Assembly: GCA_045616165.1 (NCBI GenBank)
Contig: JAZLGF010000016.1
Coordinates: forward strand, 1 to 12,337
DNA from: RGIG5612 sp045616165
Lineage (GTDB): Bacteria; Bacillota; Clostridia; Lachnospirales; Lachnospiraceae
Direction: 5' to 3'
Length of the DNA: 12,337 nucleotides
This document shows positions 6,449 to 12,337 of the stretch, in pieces (position 1 is the stretch's first letter; every line of letters starts with the position of its first letter). The position numbers and the translations under genes were made by a program. The notes beneath the pieces were generated by a model that was not told the origin of the DNA, did no database searches, and was given only the letters and a program-made list of their open reading frames with translations.

Positions 6449-9163
6449 TCAATTTTTAACCCAACCTTCAAGACAAACGCCAGCTGCGTCGTCATATTTT
6501 CTTTCGAATGCCCATGGAGCTTTTTCTTTCCATGTAGCCCAATCATTGTCTGTAACTTTAGCAACATTGCAAAGGAATGAAGACGTAGCCATACCCGTAG
6601 AATTCTTACCAGACGTATTTAATGGGGTGATGTTGTTAATTGCACCACCTCTGTCAACTTCGCCAGGAATAATAGGGTCAAGCCTTGAACCGTGATCTAC
6701 ATAAGCTACTTTATCTTGCATTCTAGGAGTTACATAAGCTCCGCAAAGAACAATACCTCGCTCGTTAAATACTTTAACGATATCGCCATGTTTAATACCA
6801 CGTTTTTTAGCTTCATTTGGACTAAGCCAGCATGGCTCGTAAAGGTAACCATCTTCACCTTTTATTTTCATAGTCTCAATTTCACGTGTCCATGGAATAT
6901 CATCACATTGTGCATGAATTCTCCAACGACCGTGGTTAGACATACAAATAAGCGGATATTTTTCAGCACGTTTTGAACTTAAACGCTCATCATGCCAAGG
7001 AGTATTTTCAACCCAGTGAGCAACTGGAGGTCTTTCTTCATCGTCAGGGAAGTACTTTTCTATATCAGTAGAAGAGTATTCTAAAAGTCCTGTTGGAGTC
7101 TCTAATGGATTTTCCTTAGGGTCTTTTTCAAACTCGGCAAATCCGGCAGGCTCATCTTGGACATTTTCTTTAACAGGAATAGTAAAGATTTTCTTTTCAT
7201 TAAATTCTTCCCAACTCATTTTTTCTTCGCAACCAGATGCTTTATAGAAAAATCGCACACGTTCTTCTTCTGTTAAGCCGCCGGTATATGCTTTGACGTA
7301 CTCAGGGCCGAATTGCTCTAAAATTTTAACGCATACATCAAAGTCACTAAGAGATTCACCGACTTTATCTACGCATGCTTCTTCTTTATAAATATTTACA
7401 AAAATTCCAGAAGACATATCATTTCCTAAATCTTCCATTTCATGTTTTGTACAAACAGGTAAGATTATATCTGCAAAGTAGCAGTCATTTTCAAGCCATG
7501 GATGTTGTACAACCATACATTCAATTGAAGGATCTCTATAAGCTTTCTGGAATGAAAATCCGTCGTTCCAACATGTAACGTTACAAGGAGCAGTAGACCA
7601 AATCATATGAATATTTGACATACCTTCTCTAGGGTAAACGTTATGAATAAACTGATCATAAGCGGTAGATTTTCTTTTACCGTTTTTGTCAGGCAACTGG
7701 TTTGTAGAAAAACAACTAAGACCGTACCAGTCACATTTTTTATCTAAAATAGCACGCTGAACATTACAACGTGGAATAAATTGTTTTGGTCCTGGAAGTT
7801 GTTCAAATAAATCGATAAGTTCAGGTGCTCTTTCCTTTTGTGCATCCGATAAAACAAAACGATGACTTATATCGATATGCGCAGGAACATCTCCCGGAAC
7901 AGTTCTAAGTGCGTCACAAATATGTGGCACTGCCGGAACAAATTCTGGAGTATATGGAAGAGGATAGTTCTTAGCCCACATATTCCACTCAATAAGTTTA
8001 CATTGATGAACACCTGGCTTTCCAAGACCACGCATACCAAGAAGCATAACTTCCATTCTTGCAGGCTCGGAAGAGAAAGGACCCCTTATATAACTTCCAC
8101 CATTTCCATGGCAAATGGAGATAACTTTTTCAGCCCAGTAATCCGCAAGCGCTTTAATAGTATAAGTAGGTACGCCACACTTTTCAGACGCCCACTTAGG
8201 TGTCTTAGGCACGCCGTCTTCCTCTCCTAAAACATAATCTGTAAATTTATCAAAACCATAAGCATGAGTATCTATATATTCTTTTTCAAAAGTTCCTTTT
8301 GTAATCCACTGATAAGCGATAGCTAGTTGCAAAGCAACGTCAGTATTAGGCAAGATAGGAATCCATTTGTCTGCATGTATAGCTGCGCCGTAATTAAGCT
8401 CAGGACATACATAGATTTGTTTTATTCCAAGTTCAGTGAACCAATAAGAAAGTAGAGTAGGCATATGAAGACCAAATCCCAAAGGAGTAACCTCAGGATC
8501 ACATCCCCAGAAAAGAAGAGCATCGCAGTTCTTAGCCATATCCGGAATTAAATTTCCTTGAGGATTTTGTTCACCTACAGGTTCGCATCCCCAAACATGT
8601 TTAGCTCCCCAATACCAGCCTTCCCATGAATCCATATTTCTCATCTGCTGAGTATAGCCACCGAGCAATGAGAACATTCTATTAGGGCAACCATGTGATG
8701 GAGCAACGTTTTTTCCTTCACCGTGCATATCAGATTCACAAAGTATAGCTTCAGGAGCATATTCCTTATGCATTCTTTTTATTTCGTCAGCACAAAGTTT
8801 TGCTGCCTCTTCCCATGTAATGCGTTCGTATCCAGAAATACCACGTGTTTCAGGATGACGATCTCCGTTAGGATCCCAATCAATTCTCTTAAGAGGGTAT
8901 TTAACACGGTTTGGAGAATAAACTCTTGTCTTATAGCAAAGACCCATATGTGTTAAAGGAATCTTATTTGGAGGCACAAAAGTTTTGCCTTTAGCTTCAA
9001 TCGTCCAAGGCTTTAAGGTTTCATTTTTATAATCCGTACCAAACGTATAAGGATTGATACGAGTGATTTTTCCATCATTACAGTCGACTTCACAAAGAGC
9101 GCCACTTTCTGGGCCCATCAAACTAAAACTTACAAGTCTTGTGTAATCTGGTTTAACGTTCAT
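6449..9163 (-). CDS. Molybdopterin (bis-MGD) large subunit, pyrogallol transhydroxylase / aryl dehydroxylase-like
   Basis: This 904-residue catalytic subunit belongs to the DMSO reductase superfamily. Cofactor-binding landmarks are LLFWGCDPEVTPLGF (216-230), ILPNTDVALQLA (270-281), GLGKPGVHQCKL (379-390), ADIILPV (564-570) and the C-terminal cap domain with SPNEAKKRGIKHGDIVKV (781-798) and HGSRLDP (824-830). The N-terminus lacks the usual CxxCx3C Fe-S motif, and there is no Tat signal, so the enzyme should be cytoplasmic. Both traits, plus the length (875 residues in Pelobacter acidigallici), fit pyrogallol-phloroglucinol transhydroxylase. MDSW (177-180) aligns by position with that enzyme's Asp174-Ser175-Trp176, where Ser175 binds Mo, and His147 in DMHGEG with His144. 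The expected reaction is removal or transfer of a hydroxyl on a polyhydroxylated aromatic ring. Other relatives are gut catechol dehydroxylases; the exact substrate is not determined. The gene starts immediately after the transporter stop codon (TAAATG), with AAGGAAG inside the transporter's last codons. Confidence 0.85.
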   Translation of the reverse strand: MNVKPDYTRLVSFSLMGPESGALCEVDCNDGKITRINPYTFGTDYKNETLKPWTIEAKGKTFVPPNKIPLTHMGLCYKTRVYSPNRVKYPLKRIDWDPNGDRHPETRGISGYERITWEEAAKLCADEIKRMHKEYAPEAILCESDMHGEGKNVAPSHGCPNRMFSLLGGYTQQMRNMDSWEGWYWGAKHVWGCEPVGEQNPQGNLIPDMAKNCDALLFWGCDPEVTPLGFGLHMPTLLSYWFTELGIKQIYVCPELNYGAAIHADKWIPILPNTDVALQLAIAYQWITKGTFEKEYIDTHAYGFDKFTDYVLGEEDGVPKTPKWASEKCGVPTYTIKALADYWAEKVISICHGNGGSYIRGPFSSEPARMEVMLLGMRGLGKPGVHQCKLIEWNMWAKNYPLPYTPEFVPAVPHICDALRTVPGDVPAHIDISHRFVLSDAQKERAPELIDLFEQLPGPKQFIPRCNVQRAILDKKCDWYGLSCFSTNQLPDKNGKRKSTAYDQFIHNVYPREGMSNIHMIWSTAPCNVTCWNDGFSFQKAYRDPSIECMVVQHPWLENDCYFADIILPVCTKHEMEDLGNDMSSGIFVNIYKEEACVDKVGESLSDFDVCVKILEQFGPEYVKAYTGGLTEEERVRFFYKASGCEEKMSWEEFNEKKIFTIPVKENVQDEPAGFAEFEKDPKENPLETPTGLLEYSSTDIEKYFPDDEERPPVAHWVENTPWHDERLSSKRAEKYPLICMSNHGRWRIHAQCDDIPWTREIETMKIKGEDGYLYEPCWLSPNEAKKRGIKHGDIVKVFNERGIVLCGAYVTPRMQDKVAYVDHGSRLDPIIPGEVDRGGAINNITPLNTSGKNSTGMATSSFLCNVAKVTDNDWATWKEKAPWAFERKYDDAAGVCLEGWVKN

Positions 9164-10399
9164 TTATGCTTCCTTTTTATTTTTAATCATCTTTGTAAGG
9201 ATGAAATAGAGTACAAGTGTAATTAAAGCTGATACACCACCAACGATAAAGGTTGCTGTGTATGTACCTGTTGCAGCATACAATGCATTTGAAATAGTTC
9301 CGAATGTTATCGAACTAACTCCAAGTGCGAGAAGCGTGCAACCGTAGTTTGTAGCAGAATATTTTTGTCCAAAGAGGTCAGTACATGTAGCAGGATTAAC
9401 CGCAGCAGGTCCTCCAAAGAAGAATGCTGTTAAAAGAACAATAGCGAAGTATACTCCGCCAGGAACAAAAATTAAAAGTGTGGCAAAAACGGCTGTACCA
9501 ATAGCTAAAATCTTGAATGTAGTCATTCTGCCAATTTTATCTGAAAGGGCAGACATTGAAAAACGTCCACATGCATTAAAAATACCTGTTAAAGAAACAC
9601 ATGTAACTGCTAAAGCTTCACTTAAACCTCTTTGCATTCCAAGGCCTTTAATTAAAGGTGTAAGCATGTTCCATGTAGCATTGTAGAAGAAAATGCTTAA
9701 GATAAAAATCCAATAAATAGGAGTCTTAATAGCTTCTGCAAAAGTATAATCTTTTGTTGTAGCTATTGAGGATGCTTGCGCCTGAGCTTTTGGAAGAGAA
9801 TCTAAATATTCTTTAGATGGCATCTTAATAAGTAAGCATGCAATCATACCAACAACAAAGGTTGCAACTGCTAAAATTTTTAAGGCAGCAGCTAAGTTCA
9901 TTGATTTAAGCATTGCTGAAATAACTGGTCCAAAAATGACAGCGCCTAATGCAAAACCAGCTGCACCGAGACCTGATGCAAGGCCTCTTTTATGAGGCAT
10001 CCATTTTTGTAGACATGATAGTGCCGCACTAAAAGTGAAGCCTGAACCAAGACCGGATATTGCGCAGTATGTAATATAGAAAAGAACGATAGACGCGCCC
10101 GATGTAATTATTGAAGAAAGGAAAAATCCTACACTAAACATTACTATACCGATAATAGCTGTCTTTTTAGAATTAATCTTATCGTTAATAAATCCGCCCA
10201 CAAATGAACCAATACAAAATCCAAAGAGCATAAAGTTAGAAATAAGATTTACAGGACCTTCTTCCCATGCATAGTATTCCATTGCAGCACCTTTCATAAC
10301 GCTCCAAATATAAACTACGCCAACGCAAATTAATGCGATTACGCAACAGATTTTTGATACAAGTCCAGTTGAAAAAGTAGACTTTTGTGTAGTTTCCAT
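9164..10399 (-). CDS. MFS transporter, OFA (oxalate/formate antiporter-like) family
   Basis: This 411-residue protein has the composition of twelve membrane helices in two halves, with a hydrophilic loop at about residues 192-225. The MFS motif A variant GGFINDKINSKKT (68-80) follows TM2, and a second copy is seen as SALSDKIGRMTT (283-294). The long GLGSGFTFSAALSCLQKW region (116-133) with HKRGLASGLG (136-145), and DLFGQKYSATNYG in the C-terminal half (341-353), are marks of the OFA family, which includes OxlT. It is the first gene of the operon, and its stop touches the start of the molybdenum subunit, so it is the likely carrier for that enzyme's substrate or product. OFA members typically move small carboxylates, so an aromatic acid is possible, but this is inference. 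The start is supported by GGAGGAAT nine bases upstream of the ATG. Confidence 0.9.
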   Translation of the reverse strand: METTQKSTFSTGLVSKICCVIALICVGVVYIWSVMKGAAMEYYAWEEGPVNLISNFMLFGFCIGSFVGGFINDKINSKKTAIIGIVMFSVGFFLSSIITSGASIVLFYITYCAISGLGSGFTFSAALSCLQKWMPHKRGLASGLGAAGFALGAVIFGPVISAMLKSMNLAAALKILAVATFVVGMIACLLIKMPSKEYLDSLPKAQAQASSIATTKDYTFAEAIKTPIYWIFILSIFFYNATWNMLTPLIKGLGMQRGLSEALAVTCVSLTGIFNACGRFSMSALSDKIGRMTTFKILAIGTAVFATLLIFVPGGVYFAIVLLTAFFFGGPAAVNPATCTDLFGQKYSATNYGCTLLALGVSSITFGTISNALYAATGTYTATFIVGGVSALITLVLYFILTKMIKNKKEA

Positions 10400-10442
10400 T
10401 TAAAAATTCCTCCATAATAAATCACATAAAAACTCACCTTAA

Positions 10443-10471
10443 ATAGTACCATGAATACAATATATGTGCAA
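10443..10471 (-). promoter_or_regulatory. Promoter of the five-gene Mo-enzyme operon
   Basis: On the minus strand, TTGCAC (10471-10466) and TACTAT (10448-10443) are spaced by 17 bases. Transcription would begin near 10436, giving a leader of roughly 37 bases with GGAGGAAT before the ATG at 10399. It is the only good sigma-A-type match between the transporter gene and the divergent promoter. The -35 box lies three bases from a tandem 9-bp repeat that may be an operator. Confidence 0.6.
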
Positions 10472-10473
10472 AC

Positions 10474-10494
10474 CAAATCAATCAAATCAATTGA
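10474..10494. repeat. Tandem 9-bp repeat and palindrome between divergent promoters
   Basis: CAAATCAAT occurs twice head to tail (10474-10482 and 10483-10491), and the second copy runs into the palindrome TCAATTGA (10487-10494). The block sits between the -35 of the operon promoter and the -35 of the surface-protein promoter and overlaps the latter. The position suits a regulator that controls both directions, but no regulator gene is in the window and the role is inferred. Confidence 0.5.
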
Positions 10495-10519
10495 CATTAT
10501 ATGATGGGGGGGGTAGAAT
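10491..10519 (+). promoter_or_regulatory. Surface-protein promoter with a G8 spacer tract
   Basis: A consensus -35 TTGACA (10491-10496) and a near-consensus -10 TAGAAT (10514-10519) are exactly 17 bases apart. The last eight spacer bases are all G (10506-10513), touching the -10 box. With eight Gs the spacing is optimal; gain or loss of a G by replication slippage would change it to 18 or 16 and alter transcription. This is the usual layout of promoter-based phase variation. The start would be near 10526, about 36 bases before the ATG. Confidence 0.75.
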
Positions 10520-10561
10520 TATTTAGTGTTTAAAATTTAAAGGTATTAAAGGGGAAAATCT

Positions 10562-11896
10562 ATGAAGAAGAAGTTTTTACCAATTTTCATGTCTGCTTTA
10601 TTAGTTATTGGTTGCATAGCACCAGTAACAGTATTGGCGGATCCACTAGAAATAACAAAGACTATTAATATTACATCCGAAGGAATTAAAACATTAGTAC
10701 GTTTATCTACGGATCCTGCTGATGATAAACAATGTATACCTAATTTTGAATGGTTTGTAGATGAGGGGAATCCTTGTAGTAATAAACAAGTTAAAAGTAC
10801 TAGATTGAATGGTGACATTTATGTTTATATTGAACCTGATTACTTTGCCGGTGGAAGAATAACATCTATAAAAATTAATAACGATTCTAAAAATGTTTCA
10901 ACACCAACAGGTAGAAATGTGTATCCGCTTCCAAGTACGGAAACATACAGTATTGAAATTGAGGGTGTTCAGGAACAACATTATAATATCATGTGGGCTA
11001 ATGATGGCGCAAATGTAGCTGGAACAGATTTTGATGACCCAGAAGTATTGCTACAAAATGGTTCTGCTAAAGTTGTTAAAGTATATGATAACAAAAATGA
11101 CAAGAATGATATAACTAATCAGATTGAACATACTGATGAAGGCTGCGTTGACCCTGATGGAAAAGGATTTGTTGTTTTATCAGAAGGTAATGTTGTAGTT
11201 TTCGAATTTACTCCAAAGTATGGATATCAGTTAACAAGTGTATCAGCGAATGGAACTGAACTCGAGGCGCAAGAAACAATGAATCAATACATGTATATTA
11301 TGCCTGCGACAAATATTCATTTCCAAGCAACATTTACTAAGACAAATGATGTTGTAAAATCTTCAACTGATAAAGTTACCAGTGGTACAATTAAAATTGG
11401 TGCTAATGAAATTAACGCAGGTTCTACTGTTTTATCAGTAAAAGATGCGACTTTAACAGATGAACAAAAAGCAACCTTTACAACAAAAGCTGGAGATTAT
11501 AAAGTTTCTAATGTTTTAGATATAAAATTAGATCAAGTATTTTATAAAGGAAGCACAGATTCAAGTGATGTTTGGACCAACCCGTTAGGATACAATGAAG
11601 ACCTAAAAACACCTGCAACTATAACATTGAAATTAGATGAAGGTGTAGATGGAAATACAGTTATCTTAATTCACGAAAAAGAAGATGGCACATACGAGAC
11701 AATTGAAACTACTTATGATGAAGCAACACACACAATTTCATTCTCGACATCAAGTTTCTCTAACTATGCAATAGCTTCAAAAACAGTTGCTAATCCTAAT
11801 ACTGGTGATAATTCAGCATCATGGTTAATTTTATTAATTGTTTCATTTATAAGCATTGCAGGAATCGTTATTTATAGAAGAAAACAAAACATATAA
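10562..11896 (+). CDS. Sortase-anchored cell-surface protein with InlB-type repeat domain
   Basis: This 444-residue protein is an exported wall protein. It begins with a signal peptide (KKK, hydrophobic core, likely cut after VLA at residue 26). It ends with a sorting signal: NPNTGD (411-416), a hydrophobic segment (about 420-437) and the tail YRRKQN. The NPxTG form is common in clostridial sortase substrates. Residues about 140-260 resemble a divergent InlB B-repeat unit, with the GYQLTSVSANG...YIMPATNIHFQATF pattern. Residues about 345-406 match the stalk domain that often precedes such anchors, closing with FSTSSFSNYAIA. The function is probably adhesion or surface interaction, and the ligand is unknown. 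A V-I-G-C run (15-18) in the signal also resembles a lipobox, so lipidation cannot be excluded. Start support is AAAGGGG (10548-10554) eight bases upstream. The gene is transcribed from the G8 promoter, divergently from the molybdenum operon, and ends in a strong terminator. Confidence 0.85.
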   Translation: MKKKFLPIFMSALLVIGCIAPVTVLADPLEITKTINITSEGIKTLVRLSTDPADDKQCIPNFEWFVDEGNPCSNKQVKSTRLNGDIYVYIEPDYFAGGRITSIKINNDSKNVSTPTGRNVYPLPSTETYSIEIEGVQEQHYNIMWANDGANVAGTDFDDPEVLLQNGSAKVVKVYDNKNDKNDITNQIEHTDEGCVDPDGKGFVVLSEGNVVVFEFTPKYGYQLTSVSANGTELEAQETMNQYMYIMPATNIHFQATFTKTNDVVKSSTDKVTSGTIKIGANEINAGSTVLSVKDATLTDEQKATFTTKAGDYKVSNVLDIKLDQVFYKGSTDSSDVWTNPLGYNEDLKTPATITLKLDEGVDGNTVILIHEKEDGTYETIETTYDEATHTISFSTSSFSNYAIASKTVANPNTGDNSASWLILLIVSFISIAGIVIYRRKQNI

Positions 11897-11933
11897 AACA
11901 AATTCTAAAAATATAAGAATAGTTTAACAAAAG

Positions 11934-11966
11934 AAAAAATCCTCTCGAACACCGAGAGGATTTTTT
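11934..11966. terminator. Strong, near-symmetrical intrinsic terminator
   Basis: A perfect 14-bp stem pairs 11934-11947 with 11953-11966 around the loop AACAC. The GC-rich core is CCTCTCG/CGAGAGG, flanked by six As on the left and six Ts on the right, so it can terminate transcription on both strands. It lies 37 bases after the surface-protein stop and isolates the Rpn-type fragment downstream. Confidence 0.93.
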
Positions 11967-12019
11967 AATTATGTGTCAAAGCAAACAAAATTATATGCAA
12001 CACCTGCCATCTTGCCAAA

Positions 12020-12337
12020 TTGCCCTTTACAGACAACTTTATGTTTTCTAACACCCTTTACAACAACTACGAGTTGTGTAAAGAATTATTGGAACTTATC
12101 TTAAATGTTCCAATTGATCGAATTGAAATGGTCGACACCGAAAAGTCTATCAAGACAGGCTACAATTCCCATGGCGTTCGCTTTGATGTGTATGTTAAAG
12201 ATGAGGCTAATACGCATTATGATATTGATATGCAAGTCGAGCAAGATGAAGATCTTCCAAAAAGAAGTAGATATTATCACAGAATGTTGGATGCTCATCA
12301 ATTAAGAAAAGGCGAGCCATATAAAAATCTTGCAGAA
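12020..12337 (+). CDS. Rpn family nuclease/transposase (PD-(D/E)XK), partial and possibly 5'-damaged
   Basis: In the frame of codons ending at 12337, the sequence reads as the N-terminal part of an Rpn-type recombination-promoting nuclease or transposase. Visible pieces are LPFTDNFMF, then ELCKELLELIL, then GVRFDVYVKDE with the first catalytic Asp, then YDIDMQ (usually IEMQ, the E-x-Q active-site variant) and the signature LPKRSRYYHRML. The gene runs off the right edge. The 5' end is problematic. The frame is open from 11969, yet the only usable start before the conserved LPFTDNF block is TTG at 12020; the first in-frame ATG (12041) cuts into that block, and neither has a ribosome site. The ATGs at 11971 and 11995 are in another frame that stops within 30 codons. 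Together with the terminator directly upstream and no recognisable promoter, this suggests a 5'-truncated or frameshifted remnant. The exact start is uncertain. Confidence 0.65.
   Translation, partial: MPFTDNFMFSNTLYNNYELCKELLELILNVPIDRIEMVDTEKSIKTGYNSHGVRFDVYVKDEANTHYDIDMQVEQDEDLPKRSRYYHRMLDAHQLRKGEPYKNLAE
12023..12083. repeat. Short repeat cluster with imperfect hairpin in the Rpn fragment
   Basis: CCCTTTACAGACAACT (12023-12038) recurs as CCCTTTACAACAACT (12054-12068), differing by one base. An inverted copy, AGTTGTGTAAAG (12072-12083), pairs with the second copy to make a 12-bp stem with one bulged A and a three-base loop. The repeat offset of 31 bases is not a codon multiple, so the copies are in different frames. 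It may be chance or a trace of rearrangement. Confidence 0.45.

Noticed and set aside
6427..6567. N-terminal extension of the ferredoxin subunit to an ATG at 6567.
   Set aside because: The 47 extra residues overlap the large-subunit gene, show no ferredoxin homology, and a good ribosome site precedes the ATG at 6426.
7862..8230. 122-codon plus-strand frame opposite the Mo large subunit.
   Set aside because: Opposite conserved cofactor-binding sequence, with no homology or ribosome site.
5605..9163. Assignment as DMSO reductase or formate dehydrogenase.
   Set aside because: No Tat signal, no N-terminal Fe-S motif, no membrane anchor gene, and the small subunit has the transhydroxylase-type C-terminal barrel domain.
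12105..12305. 66-codon plus-strand frame and its minus-strand partner (12101-12301) near the right edge.
   Set aside because: Both are out of frame with the clear Rpn-type reading that covers the same bases.

Overview
The window is AT-rich, densely packed DNA from an anaerobic Firmicute. A gut or rumen Lachnospiraceae-type Clostridium relative is most likely. The clues are strong AGGAGG-type ribosome sites, classical sigma-A promoters, a Gram-positive lipoprotein signal, a sortase-type NPNTGD wall anchor, an OFA-family transporter and an Rpn/PD-(D/E)XK transposase-like fragment. The assignment rests on gene families and composition only. I see no rRNA, tRNA, CRISPR array or complete insertion sequence, and no gene-free stretch longer than 300 bases.

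Layout. (1) Positions 67-3840, plus strand: a secreted lipoprotein of the YtcJ-like amidohydrolase family, then a Na+/phosphate cotransporter with a fused PhoU-like domain. Each has its own promoter with an extended -10 element. (2) Positions 3884-10399, minus strand: a tight five-gene operon with gaps of 0, 22, 19 and 22 bases. In order of transcription it encodes an OFA-type MFS transporter, a 904-residue bis-MGD molybdenum enzyme, a 273-residue four-cluster ferredoxin subunit with a C-terminal beta-barrel domain, a CAT/E2-fold acyltransferase-like protein with an altered catalytic motif, and a Cof-type HAD phosphatase. (3) Positions 10400-10561: a divergent promoter region. (4) Positions 10562-11896, plus strand: a sortase-anchored surface protein, followed by a perfect 14-bp terminator. 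(5) Positions 12020 to the right edge: the N-terminal part of an Rpn-family nuclease/transposase, apparently without a proper start.

How the genes fit together. The molybdenum enzyme and its partner match pyrogallol-phloroglucinol transhydroxylase of Pelobacter acidigallici in subunit sizes, in the absent Fe-S motif in the large subunit, in the Asp-Ser-Trp site and in the extra C-terminal domain of the small subunit. That enzyme is related to the gut catechol dehydroxylases. Unlike the Pelobacter small subunit as I remember it, this one keeps all sixteen cysteines for four [4Fe-4S] clusters, so a net reductive reaction (aryl dehydroxylation) is as plausible as transhydroxylation. The MFS protein probably moves the substrate. 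The acyltransferase-like and HAD proteins suggest further steps not described for this enzyme class. Substrate and pathway are inferred.

The most striking non-coding signal is a G8 tract in the spacer of the surface-protein promoter (TTGACA-N17-TAGAAT). It directly abuts the -10 box, a classical layout for phase variation by slippage. A tandem 9-bp repeat lies between this promoter and the divergent operon promoter and could be a shared operator.
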